NCBI GenBank assembly: GCA_964611385.1
Contig: CAZSXS010000106.1
Span: 1 to 9,778, forward strand
DNA length: 9,778 nucleotides
Origin: CAZSXS01 sp964611385
GTDB taxonomy: Bacteria > Bacillota > Clostridia > Lachnospirales > CAYPQA01
Reading direction: 5' to 3'
Part shown: positions 1 to 7,850 of the stretch, one piece after another
Position numbering within the stretch: position 1 is the stretch's first letter
Layout of the letters: each line of letters starts with the position of its first letter
Translations under genes and position numbers: made by a program
Notes under the pieces: generated by a model
What the model was told of the DNA's origin: nothing
The model's database searches: none
The model's input: only the letters and a program-made list of their open reading frames with translations

Positions 1-83
1 TCCCTTCCTTCCCCCACACCCCCTTCCATCCCTTTTCAAAAAGCCGGACATGGGGGTTAAGGCACTGGTGGGTTTCATTCTTC

Positions 84-145
84 TTTTTTCTTTTATCTTT
101 TATCTTTTATCTTTTATCTTTTATCTTTTATCTTTTATCTTTTTC
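84..145. repeat. Heptanucleotide tandem repeat (TTTTATC)n behind glyA
   Basis: Seven perfect copies of TTTTATC run from 91 to 139. A degenerate copy (TTTTTTC) precedes them at 84-90 and a partial T-rich copy ends at 145. The array begins only about 8 bases beyond the glyA stop codon, so on the glyA strand it would be transcribed as a GATAAAA repeat in the 3' untranslated region. Such a short perfect array is expected to change copy number by slippage. It has no spacers and is not a CRISPR array. The remaining sequence at 1-83 is C/T-rich, and I saw no gene or convincing terminator hairpin there. Confidence 0.9.
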
Positions 146-152
146 TTGCTTT

Positions 153-1382
153 TTATTTGTTGTAATTCTTGACTATTTCCTTAACCATTCCCTTGGCCGC
201 TTCCTTGTTTTTTTCGAAATCTTTGATTACTAGCTCTATGATCTCGGCGATCTTTTCGCAGTCGCTTTCTTTGAGTCCCTTGGTCGTGATCGCAGGCGTC
301 CCTAACCGTATGCCGCTGGTGATGAAGGGGCTTTGGGTGTCAAAGGGAACGGCGTTTTTGTTGCAGGTGATCCCGATCTTGTCTAAAGCCTTTTCGGCTT
401 CCTTGCCTGTAATGTTCATGTTGCGTAGATCAACGAGCATCAGATGGTTGTCTGTTCCGCCGGATACGAGATTGAAGCCCCTAGCAACCAGGGATTCGGA
501 TAAGGCCTTGGCATTGTTGATGACTTGCTTTGAGTATTCTGTGAAGCTGGGCTCTAAGGCTTCCTTGAAGGATACCGCCTTGGCGGCGATTACATGCATT
601 AGAGGCCCGCCCTGGATTCCTGGGAATACGGCCTTGTCTATGGCTTTGGCGTATTCTTCCTTGCAGAGGATTAACCCGCCCCGAGGCCCGCGAAGGGTCT
701 TGTGCGTGGTCGAAGTTACAAAGTCTGCGTAGGGGACTGGATTCTGATGCAAACCTGCCGCTATTAGACCCGCTATGTGCGCCATGTCTACCATTAAGAG
801 TGCTGATACTTCCTTGGCAATCTCTGAGAACTTTTGAAAATCAATTGCACGAGGATAGGCGCTGGCTCCGGCTACAATAAGCTTGGGCTTTGTTTCAAGC
901 GCTAGCTTCCGTAAGGCTTCGTAGTCAATGTAACCGTCTTCGGTTACGCCGTAGGGCACGATGTTGAAATAGGTGCCGGAAAAATTAACTGGGCTGCCGT
1001 GGGTTAAATGCCCGCCGTGAGCTAAGTTCATACCCAGTATGGTGTCGCCGGGCTTGAGCATTGCAAAATAAACAGCCATGTTGGCTTGAGCACCGGAGTG
1101 AGGCTGTACATTGGCGTGATCAGCCCCGAATAGCTTCTTGGCCCGCTCGATGGCTAAGTTTTCCGCTATGTCTACCTTTTCGCAGCCTCCGTAGTAGCGT
1201 TTCCCAGGATAGCCTTCTGCATACTTGTTTGTTAAGGGTGAACCCATTGCGGCCATGACTGCCTTGGATACAAAGTTTTCGGATGCGATCAGTTCAATTT
1301 TTCTATCTTGACGGGATATTTCGTCCTGTATGGCGGAGGCTAGCTCCAAATCTACCTTTACGATTTCTTCAAAATCAAACAT
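153..1382 (-). CDS. glyA: Serine hydroxymethyltransferase
   Basis: This cytosolic PLP enzyme interconverts serine plus tetrahydrofolate with glycine plus 5,10-methylene-tetrahydrofolate and is the main entry point for one-carbon units. The 409-residue length is normal for bacterial GlyA. Family signatures are visible in order: IELIASENF at about 29-37, the TNKYAEGYPGKRYYGG region at 51-66, the HSGAQAN cofactor/substrate segment at 95-101, AHGGHLTHG at 121-129, the VDMAHIAGL motif with PLP-contacting Asp199 and His202, and the Schiff-base lysine Lys228 in TTHKTLRGPRGG. The ATG start is preceded by AAGGAG at 1389-1394 with 6-base spacing. Upstream lies a 129-base gap containing a structured repeat (1408-1505), then the stop codon of a co-directional oxidoreductase. 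It could be read through from that gene or have its own promoter, which I did not find. No frameshift or missing residue was seen. Confidence 0.97.
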   Translation of the reverse strand: MFDFEEIVKVDLELASAIQDEISRQDRKIELIASENFVSKAVMAAMGSPLTNKYAEGYPGKRYYGGCEKVDIAENLAIERAKKLFGADHANVQPHSGAQANMAVYFAMLKPGDTILGMNLAHGGHLTHGSPVNFSGTYFNIVPYGVTEDGYIDYEALRKLALETKPKLIVAGASAYPRAIDFQKFSEIAKEVSALLMVDMAHIAGLIAAGLHQNPVPYADFVTSTTHKTLRGPRGGLILCKEEYAKAIDKAVFPGIQGGPLMHVIAAKAVSFKEALEPSFTEYSKQVINNAKALSESLVARGFNLVSGGTDNHLMLVDLRNMNITGKEAEKALDKIGITCNKNAVPFDTQSPFITSGIRLGTPAITTKGLKESDCEKIAEIIELVIKDFEKNKEAAKGMVKEIVKNYNK

Positions 1383-1407
1383 TTTATTCTCCTTTTCAGT
1401 GTTCTAC

Positions 1408-1505
1408 ACTCAATCACCGTCAGCTTTGCAAAGCCGCCGCCCAAACAATAGAATTTAACCGGGCTGAATGACGGTGGCTTGGTAAATGTTAAGAGACTGA
1501 GTATA
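1408..1505 (-). repeat. Structured ~98-base intergenic element, copy A (glyA leader)
   Basis: The element has inverted ends: ACTCAATC at 1408-1415 and GACTGAGTATA at 1495-1505. Inside is a perfect 8-base inverted repeat, CACCGTCA (1415-1422) with TGACGGTG (1469-1476), plus a second possible stem AGCCGCC (1432-1438) with GGTGGCT (1473-1479). It is clearly related to copy B at 7851-7946: both share GTGGCTTGGT (1474-1483 here), CTTTG and AGCC in the left half, and the same ends. Its right end shares 14 identical bases with 9616-9629. It ends 25 bases before the glyA start codon, with the ribosome binding site in that gap, so it would lie in the glyA 5' leader if transcription begins upstream. 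No glycine, SAM, THF or ZTP riboswitch consensus was recognised. Confidence 0.75.
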
Positions 1506-1511
1506 TGTCGC

Positions 1512-2549
1512 TTACAGTTCAACCACTTTGCCCAGTTTGGCTGATTCGTAGATTCCGCACAGGATCTTTTGGATGTTGACCCCGTCTGCGGCAGTGGCGA
1601 TCGGCTCCTTACCTTCCTTTATGCAGTCCAAGAAGTGTCTGATTTCATTGTCAAACATGTTTTCATTTGCTACGGTTGGCTTGTTGTCTGTCAGATATCC
1701 GGCATCTTCTCCGAAAATGGTAAAAGGTGCTAAGCTAACGCCGGCTTTGTCACCGTATAAGAGAGTGTTCATATCCGCCGTGCCGTTGATGGCCCAGCTT
1801 ACGTCAAAATTAATGGTCTTGCCACCTTTGAAGGTTACAACACCCGCGGCGGAATCTTCCACATTAAAGACTAGATCATCGGTATCGAAGGCGCACCAGC
1901 GGGTAACACCCTTGGTTTGGTAATCGCCTAACTTGTAATGGGTCTGGGCTAAGACGGAAACAGGTTCGGGTCTGCCCATTAAGTACCAGCTAAGGTCGAG
2001 AATATGCACCCCGATATCAATGACAGGACCGCCGCCAGACTTTGTAGAGTCTGTAAACCAGCCCAGGGGTGTTCCACGGCGGCGCAGTAAGGTCGTCCGT
2101 GCATAGTATATATCCCCGAAGTTGCCTAATTCTCTCATCTCGTTGATCAGCTTGCTTTCCGATCTGAATCGGTTTACAAAGCCCATCATAAAGACCTTTT
2201 TGTTGGCGTTTGCCGCCTTTTGCATCTCTTCTGCTTCTGCAACTGTCATGGCCATCGGTTTTTCGCAAAGGACGTGTTTTCCGGCCTTACAGGCTTTAAT
2301 TGCAGATTCAGCATGACCGTTGTTCCAAGTGCAAATGCTGACTGCGTCAATATCGTCTGAAAGCATGGCATCCAAGCTCTCGTAGGACTTCATATTGTAT
2401 TTCTCTGCTACTTCCTTGCTTCTACCCTGATGAATATCATAAACACCTGCCAGAACAGCGTCTTCCATTTTCAAATAGGATGGAATATGAGCGTTTTGCG
2501 CTATATTACCAGATCCTATAATACCTATTTTTATTTTACCGTTTTTCAT
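1512..2549 (-). CDS. Gfo/Idh/MocA-family NAD(P)-dependent oxidoreductase
   Basis: This is a soluble dehydrogenase of the glucose-fructose oxidoreductase / inositol dehydrogenase family; members usually oxidise or reduce a sugar, cyclitol or related carbonyl compound using NAD(P). Counting from the chosen start (345 residues), the Rossmann motif GSGNIA lies at 12-17, the family hallmark EKP at 96-98 after GKHVLC, and the catalytic-region pattern D-x-G-x-H (VIDIGVHILDLSWYLMG) in the C-terminal domain. An in-frame ATG eight codons further upstream (2573) exists, but the ATG at 2547-2549 is preferred. It has GGAGG at 2559-2563 with 9-base spacing, and a promoter at 2584-2612 that would begin transcription close to 2577. 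The substrate cannot be deduced; glyA downstream and the divergent hydrolase give no pathway clue. The gene looks intact. Confidence 0.93.
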   Translation of the reverse strand: MKNGKIKIGIIGSGNIAQNAHIPSYLKMEDAVLAGVYDIHQGRSKEVAEKYNMKSYESLDAMLSDDIDAVSICTWNNGHAESAIKACKAGKHVLCEKPMAMTVAEAEEMQKAANANKKVFMMGFVNRFRSESKLINEMRELGNFGDIYYARTTLLRRRGTPLGWFTDSTKSGGGPVIDIGVHILDLSWYLMGRPEPVSVLAQTHYKLGDYQTKGVTRWCAFDTDDLVFNVEDSAAGVVTFKGGKTINFDVSWAINGTADMNTLLYGDKAGVSLAPFTIFGEDAGYLTDNKPTVANENMFDNEIRHFLDCIKEGKEPIATAADGVNIQKILCGIYESAKLGKVVEL

Positions 2550-2583
2550 AAAGAGTATCCTCCAAACATTCAAAATTTAGCTA

Positions 2584-2612
2584 ATTATATGTCATCTTGC
2601 AGTTGTTGTAAA
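2584..2612 (-). promoter_or_regulatory. Sigma-A promoter of the oxidoreductase gene
   Basis: Read leftward, TTTACA (2607-2612) and a perfect TATAAT (2584-2589) are separated by exactly 17 bases. Transcription would start near 2577, giving a leader of about 28 bases that contains the GGAGG at 2559-2563. It lies back to back with the rightward promoter at 2640-2668; the two -35 boxes are about 27 bases apart. Confidence 0.75.
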
Positions 2613-2639
2613 CAGCTTTTGAAATTCAGCCCAAAAACG

Positions 2640-2668
2640 TTGTTAATAAAACTAATATTTGGTATACT
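2640..2668 (+). promoter_or_regulatory. Sigma-A promoter of the hydrolase / HD-GYP / LarA-like operon
   Basis: TTGTTA (2640-2645) and TATACT (2663-2668) have a 17-base spacer. Transcription would begin about 2675, roughly 30 bases before the start codon of the first gene, with the ribosome binding site AAGGGGTG at 2691-2698 in between. No other promoter is apparent before the terminator at 6502-6544, so this one probably serves all three rightward genes. Confidence 0.72.
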
Positions 2669-2705
2669 ATAATCAGTTACAATGATTTGAAAGGGGTGTT
2701 GTTTT

Positions 2706-3530
2706 TTGGAAGAGATTACACTAAAGATTTATGGTACCAGAGGTTCCATGGCTTACGCATCCGGAAATAGTTCCAAGTACGGACAAAACACCTCCTGTAT
2801 TTACCTTTCCTATGGAGCACAACATTTGATTATCGACTGTGGTACAGGTATGATTGATTTAGGAAAGCACTTTTTAAAGGAAAAGATTTTTTCTTCTGAT
2901 ATCTTGCTTTCCCATGTCCATTTTGATCATATTATGGGTATTCCGTTTTTTAAACCTTTCTATTCAGCAGAGTACAGCTTTCGTCTATTTAGCGCTTCCC
3001 GTATGAGTTTAAGCATTGAGGAGCAGCTTCTTTCTGTTTTTCAAAAACCCTTCTGGCCCATAGGGATAGCAGACTTTCGAGCAAAGTTACAATTTGAGGA
3101 ATTACATAGTGAGGGCTTTACTTATAAAGGCTTTCCTTTAAACGACCTCGCTCAGGTTTTTTGCTTACCATCCACGCATCCGGATGCGTGCACATTGTTT
3201 AAGATCAAAATCGGAGATAAGTCGATTTGCTATATCTCTGACTATGAGCATGAGGAAGACCCTGAGCGGCTTGGTCGTTTTGTTGAGCATTGCGACCTGT
3301 GCTTGTATGATGCTCAGTACGATCAGGAAGAGTACAGCATGAAAAAAGGCTGGGGGCATTCTACCTGGCAAAAGGGCTTGGAACTCTATCAAAAATTTAA
3401 CATTAAAAAATTATTGTTCTTTCATCATGACCCAGAATGCAGTGACTTCATCTTGGATCAAAGAGCGGCGCTTACTTCAGCATATGCAAACTGTCAGTGG
3501 GCAAAGGAAGGGGATACTTATTTCGTATGA
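2706..3530 (+). CDS. MBL-fold metallo-hydrolase (PhnP-like group)
   Basis: This 274-residue cytosolic protein has the metallo-beta-lactamase fold, in the branch related to PhnP-type cyclic phosphodiesterases. Visible features are GTRGSM at 10-15, a YGQNTSC segment at 25-31, DCGTG at 44-48, and the metal-binding HVHFDH at 70-75. Further candidate ligands are His158 (STHPD), Asp179 (YISDYEHE), His218 (GHST) and the FFHHDP near 238-243. All metal ligands expected for a dinuclear site appear present. The start is TTG at 2706, supported by AAGGGGTG with 7-base spacing and by alignment of the GTRGS motif near the N terminus. Its TGA overlaps the next gene's ATG (ATGA at 3527-3530), implying translational coupling to a GAF/HD-GYP protein. 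A phosphodiester substrate linked to nucleotide signalling is an inference from fold and context; the actual substrate is unknown. Confidence 0.87.
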   Translation: MEEITLKIYGTRGSMAYASGNSSKYGQNTSCIYLSYGAQHLIIDCGTGMIDLGKHFLKEKIFSSDILLSHVHFDHIMGIPFFKPFYSAEYSFRLFSASRMSLSIEEQLLSVFQKPFWPIGIADFRAKLQFEELHSEGFTYKGFPLNDLAQVFCLPSTHPDACTLFKIKIGDKSICYISDYEHEEDPERLGRFVEHCDLCLYDAQYDQEEYSMKKGWGHSTWQKGLELYQKFNIKKLLFFHHDPECSDFILDQRAALTSAYANCQWAKEGDTYFV

Positions 3531-5011
3531 AAGAAATAAACGGCTACGAGAATGTAGATATTGATAAGCTCCTGAATATCGGGATATCCTTTTCGGCGGA
3601 AAAAAAACCGTAATTAAGATACTGGAAAGGATCCTAGCAGAAACCATGGACATTACCAATGCCGATGCAGGAACCTTGTATCTTTGAGAAGGCGAGCTGC
3701 TTTACTTTAAGATCATGAGAAACAGATCCTTAAACACCTATGCGGGAGGAAACGGAGAAGAAATCAAATTGCCTCCGGTGCCTAAAAATGAAAAATCGGT
3801 CTGTTCTTACAGTGCGATTCATAAAGAGCGGATTAATATTCCTGATGTCTATTTCAGCAAAGAGTTTGACTTCACCGGCCCGAAAAATTATGACAAGATC
3901 ACTGGCTACAGAACCCAGTCCATGATGGTGATCCCGCTTGAAGACAATTTCAATGAGGTGATCGGGGTTTTGCAACTCATCAACGCTCAGGACGCAGAGG
4001 GACGAGTCATTCCCTTTAATATGGCTTATGAGCGGATTGTCTATTCCTTGGCCTCACAAGCGGCCATAGCCCTGACCAATGTGCGCTACACAGAGGAAAT
4101 TCGAGAGCTGTTTGAATCCTTTGTCCGAGTCATGTCTACTGCTATCGACGAACGTACGCCCTACAATGCTAATCACGCCAAGAACATGGCCTTTTATGCA
4201 GACGGTTTTGTGGATTATCTGAATAGTCTTTATGAAGCTGGGGAATTTGAGGAATGTTTTGATGCCAACAGGAAAGAGCAGTTCTTGATGAGTGTGTGGC
4301 TACACGACATAGGGAAGCTGGTGACTCCCCTGGAAGTTATGAACAAGGCCACGCGTTTAGGTGGGCGGCTTCCGGAGCTTTTAAGCCGTTTTGAAAAGAT
4401 AGAGCTTCTGGGAAAGATCGACTTTCTGGAAGGTAGGATCTGTGAAGAAACTTTTCAAAAGTTGAAGGCGGATATCGGAAAGGCAAAGGAATTTTTAAGC
4501 AAGATTGATTCTGTGAGCTTTTTGGATGATGACTCTTTGGCTCGAGTTCAGGAAATTTCCACAAGGACATACATAGACCAAAATGAAGAAAAAAAATGGC
4601 TGTATCCCGAGGAAACAGAAATGCTTTGCATCCGAAGGAGAACCCTTTCTAATGAAGAGCGGGAGATCATGGAAAACCATGTTGTGATCACCAGCAAGCT
4701 TCTGAAGCAAATCAAGTTTAACAGGCAGTTTGAGGCTGTGCCTTTGTTTGCGGGGAGCCATCACGAGTGCATTGATGGTTCTGGTTACCCCAACAAGATC
4801 TCTGGTGATCAATTGCCTACGGAAACCAGAATGTTGGCTATTCATAGATGTATTTGATGCTCTGACAGCCCGAGATCGGCCTTATAAACCTGCCATGCCT
4901 ATTGAAAAGGCTTTTTTTATACTCAAAGACATGGCTAAGTTCAAGAAACTGGACATAAGACTCATAGAGTTATTTGAAAAAAGTAAGGCTTGGGAAAAAG
5001 AGCGGAAGTAA
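3527..5011 (+). pseudogene. GAF + HD-GYP phosphodiesterase, broken by two frameshifts and a stop
   Basis: The intact ancestor would be about 495 residues: an N-terminal GAF sensor domain followed by an HD-GYP domain, the family that hydrolyses cyclic di-GMP. Translation starts at the ATG in the ATGA overlap but stops at TAA 3611-3613 after an A8 tract (3600-3607); a one-base loss there explains the shift. The restored frame then meets TGA at 3685-3687, inside the conserved GAF strand (NADAGTLYL-stop-EGELLYF). From 3688 to 4842 the frame is open and conserved: GAF to about 4080, HAKN (His codon 4174), HDIGK (4303-4308 encode HD) and DGSGYP (GYP at 4783-4791). There is a roughly 100-residue insertion between HD and GYP. 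Near 4843 one extra base ends this frame at 4857; the tail DVFDALTARDRPYK continues in the next frame to TAA at 5009-5011. An internally restarted product is conceivable but would lack the start of GAF and the end of HD-GYP. Confidence 0.88.
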
Positions 5012-5023
5012 AGGAGGATAAAA

Positions 5024-6450
5024 ATGAAGATAGGATTTGAATATGGACATGGACTGATGGAAGCGGACTTACCAGAGAATACAGATGTGTTTATTCCGGG
5101 GGAAACGGTGCCCGATCCGCCTTATATTGAAGATGTAGTCGAAGAAACCAGAAAAGCAATTTTAAATCCGATCGGGATGCCCCCATTAGCCAAAGCGTTC
5201 AAAAAGGGCATAAGGTTGTCATTGTGTTTCCAGATAAGGTGAAGGGTGGAAATCAAGAAAGCTCTCATCGAAAAGTAGCCATTCCCCTTGTTTTGGAGGA
5301 ATTGTATCAAGCAGACGTTGAGAAAAAAGATATTTTGCTGCTTTGCTCAAACGGCTTGCACCGAAAAATGACAAAAGATGAGCTGTATATGCTTTTAGGT
5401 AAAGAGCTGTTTCATGCGTTCTATTTTTCGAATCAGATCTTGAACCATGACAGTGAGGATTATGAAAACTTAGTCGATTTAGGTGTGAATGCCTATGGCG
5501 ACCGAGTGATCATGAATAAATTCGTTTATGATGCTGACTTTGTTGTCTTGATCGGACATACCCAAGGGAACCCCTATGGCGGTTACTCTGGAGGTTATAA
5601 ACATAGTGCAACAGGGATCACCCACTGGAAAAGCATTAAAGCCCATCATGTACCCCATGTTATGCACAGAGCAGATTTTACCCCTGTAAGTAAAACGAGC
5701 CTAATGCGGCAGAAATTTGACCAGATCAGCCAGTATATGGAAGAGAAGATGAACAAGAAATTCTTCTGTGTGGATGCAGCACTGGATACCTATTCCCGCC
5801 AGATAGCGGTCTTTGCAGGTTACGCAAAGGAAATGCAGCCCATTTCCTGGGAGGCAGCCGACAAGAGGACGATCATCCCTTGGGCAGAACAGAAATATGA
5901 CATACTGGTTTTTGGAATGCCTCAGGCCTTTCACTACGGAAACGGTATGGGAACCAACCCCTTGCTGATGATGCAAGCCATTTCTGCCCAAATCATCCTA
6001 CACAAGAATATATTGAACGACAATTGTGTTGTTGTTTGTTCCTCCTTATGCAACGGCTATTTTCATAATGAGGAATTCCCAGCATACAGGGAAATCTATG
6101 AGTGCTTTATGAAAGACTACAACAACACTTTGCCAGACGTAGAGAAGTACAGTGACTTTATCTCCACGAATGAGGAGTATATTCGAAAATATCGCTACAA
6201 CTATGGTTATCATCCCTTCCATGGGTTTTCCATGATCAGTTGCGCACACATTGCAGAAATGCATTGCAGCGCCATTTACATCGTAGGCGCCTAGGAGCCA
6301 GGGATCGCAAGAGCAATGGGCATGAAAACAAGAGCCAACTTCGAAGAAGCCATTAAGGATGCCAAACAAAAATATGTAGGTGAGACTGCCAGGATTTTAG
6401 CTCTGCCAAAAACTTTTAAGCTAAGCGGTGTTCATTTAAGGATGAAGTAA
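5024..6450 (+). pseudogene. LarA-like (lactate racemase family) protein, frameshifted and with a premature TAG
   Basis: The gene begins with an ideal site (AAGGAGG at 5011-5017, 6-base spacing, ATG at 5024) directly after the HD-GYP stop. The N-terminal LarA domain reads normally through RKAILNPIGMPPLA. A one-base loss near 5210 then throws translation to a stop at 5240-5242; the shifted frame continues as KVVIVFPDKVKGGNQ. A second lesion, TAG at 6292-6294, falls in the conserved IVGA-x-EPGIARAMGMKTRA segment. The rest stays open to TAA at 6448-6450, so the ancestor was about 475 residues. LarA-type enzymes use the pincer-nickel cofactor to racemise or epimerise alpha-hydroxy acids. By spacing, the cofactor lysine is at 5599-5601 (GYSGGYK), with histidines at 5359-5361 (LHR) and 5647-5649. 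The position corresponding to the second catalytic histidine holds Asn (5569-5571). The substrate was probably not simply lactate. Confidence 0.86.
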
Positions 6451-6501
6451 ATAAAACCTTGGGGGAGCATCAATCCCACGGATATTTTGAAAGACATGTA
6501 A

Positions 6502-6544
6502 AAAAAGAACCTGAATTTTCGGAATGAAAATTTAGGTTCTTTTT
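6502..6544. terminator. Bidirectional rho-independent terminator
   Basis: A 19-base stem (6502-6520 with 6526-6544) surrounds the loop GGAAT. Pairing is complete apart from one G-T pair, and the outer arms are A5 and T5 tracts, so it can work on either strand. It lies 51 bases beyond the end of the rightward LarA-like pseudogene and only 3 bases beyond the stop codon of the leftward histidine kinase gene, separating the two convergent units. The 6451-6501 stretch before it holds nothing recognisable. Confidence 0.9.
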
Positions 6545-6547
6545 ATG

Positions 6548-7822
6548 TTATATGATCAAACTTAAGGTAAAGCTACCGTTTTCTGCATCAAAGGAATAGA
6601 TACCCTTGTGCCTTTTCACGATGGAAACAATACTTTTCACACCCAGCCCATGGCCTACTTCCGTAGTCTGCGGAAGCTTGTTATCAAATAGAATTTCTCC
6701 CATGTAAGGGTTTGAAATACGAATGCAGAGTTTTTCGCCTTGCATACAACATAGGAGCCTGATTTTTCTTTTTGTAGCCTCTTTGATTGGGTCAACAGCC
6801 TCAATGGCGTTGTCTAGTGCGTTGGACAAGATTGAGCAAATTTCCATGTCTGTCACTGTTATGCTGTTGGGGATAGAGGCTTGGATATCCAACAGGATGC
6901 CCTTTTCCTTGCTCTTGGCCTCGAAAGCGGAAAGGATCAGACTGACTGTGTCATTTTTGCAGTGACGAACGGGAATAATTTCGTCTATGCTTTTAATCAC
7001 GCTGTTAATGTATTCCTGCGCCTTGATCTGATTTCCTTCTTTCATAAAGGTATCAATCAACAAAAAATGATGTCGAAGGTCGTGACGGTATATCTCTGCC
7101 TGTTCTCTGGCTTTTTTCAAACGATCAATATACTGCTTGGTTGAATCTAATTGAAGCAACATCATCGTATGTTCATTCTGCATCATTTGCTTTTCCACGG
7201 TGCTTTTGAAGATCGTAAGAACCAGATAATACGATACATACGCAATCAAAAATAGAAAAATCCGTACTGGAATCGTTGAAATGTTTGTGGATAGGGTAAA
7301 GTTGAATCTGCCGATGTAATAAGAAACAGAGACAGAAAGCAACGGAATCAAGCAAAAAATCCAGTACATTTTATCGTTATGCTTTAGCATGTAGTTAAAA
7401 GACTGCTTCAAGTACTTAAACACGATATAAATGGTAAATAAATATAAAAGAACCCGAATAAAAATCAAAGTTAGAGCATCTAGAGAAAAAAAGATTCTTA
7501 AGACAATAGGCACATAGAGAGAAAAAGGCGTTAATAAAATGGTTGTCAGAAGAACAAATAATAGCTTTACGCCTTTATAATTCGAAAGAATCATAAAAAG
7601 GAAAAACCCCGGAATCTGAGCAAAAAACATATAATATTGACTATAGGCTTCAGTACCTAAAAACAAAATCCCAAAAACATTGAATCCCAGTCCGAACGCA
7701 AAAACAAGTCCGCCGTATAGCTTTCTTTTATTTGAAATTTTTTTCCATTGAATATCCAGTAACAGAACCATGAGTATTGCACAAAAAATGATGAAGAGTA
7801 TCCCATTGAGTACATCCAGCAT
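6548..7822 (-). CDS. AgrC-like GHKL sensor histidine kinase
   Basis: This 424-residue inner-membrane sensor kinase has about seven hydrophobic segments in residues 4-205 (roughly 4-22, 38-56, 63-80, 86-112, 117-138, 152-170 and 185-205). A coiled-coil-like linker around 210-243 and a cytoplasmic kinase core follow. The phospho-acceptor is most likely His247 in YRHDLRHH. The GHKL ATPase shows its N box at 334-342 (NALDNAIEA) and its G box at 390-395 (GHGLGV). The layout matches the AgrC/HPK10 group, whose members often sense peptides and phosphorylate LytTR-type regulators; the ligand here is unknown. The ATG start is preceded by AGAGGGGG at 7831-7838 with 8-base spacing. No response regulator or peptide gene lies in the window; its nearest upstream neighbour is a transporter, with 136 bases between them. 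It appears intact. Confidence 0.9.
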   Translation of the reverse strand: MLDVLNGILFIIFCAILMVLLLDIQWKKISNKRKLYGGLVFAFGLGFNVFGILFLGTEAYSQYYMFFAQIPGFFLFMILSNYKGVKLLFVLLTTILLTPFSLYVPIVLRIFFSLDALTLIFIRVLLYLFTIYIVFKYLKQSFNYMLKHNDKMYWIFCLIPLLSVSVSYYIGRFNFTLSTNISTIPVRIFLFLIAYVSYYLVLTIFKSTVEKQMMQNEHTMMLLQLDSTKQYIDRLKKAREQAEIYRHDLRHHFLLIDTFMKEGNQIKAQEYINSVIKSIDEIIPVRHCKNDTVSLILSAFEAKSKEKGILLDIQASIPNSITVTDMEICSILSNALDNAIEAVDPIKEATKRKIRLLCCMQGEKLCIRISNPYMGEILFDNKLPQTTEVGHGLGVKSIVSIVKRHKGIYSFDAENGSFTLSLII

Positions 7823-7850
7823 CGCTGAAGCCCCCTCTAAATTTTATCAA

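Noticed and set aside
84..145. CRISPR-like array
   Set aside because: The repeats are contiguous heptamers without spacers.
169..732. Rightward open frame of 187 codons opposite glyA
   Set aside because: It lies fully antisense to a strongly conserved gene and its translation shows no family features; other long antisense frames in the window were dismissed for the same reason.
1383..1511. Known riboswitch (glycine, SAM, THF or ZTP) in front of glyA
   Set aside because: The expected conserved cores were not found on the leftward strand; the structure is instead shared with the leader of an unrelated kinase gene.
3600..3613. A8 tract as programmed ribosomal frameshifting or transcriptional slippage
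   Set aside because: Slippage on A8 could restore the frame, but the TGA at 3685 would then still stop translation, so it cannot rescue the protein.
3685..3687. In-frame TGA in the HD-GYP gene as a selenocysteine or tryptophan codon
   Set aside because: I noted no obvious SECIS-like stem next to it, the position is in a structural strand of the GAF domain rather than an active site, and the same gene has two frameshifts. A simple nonsense mutation is the better reading.
6292..6294. In-frame TAG in the LarA-like gene as a pyrrolysine codon
   Set aside because: The frame does continue with conserved sequence for 51 codons, but the same gene carries a frameshift near 5210 and no pyl genes are in the window. 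Related proteins as I recall them have an ordinary lysine-like residue here.
7823..7850. Leftward promoter for the kinase gene near TAAAAT
   Set aside because: The possible -10 box has no acceptable -35 partner at 16-18 bases, and it lies almost on the ribosome binding site.
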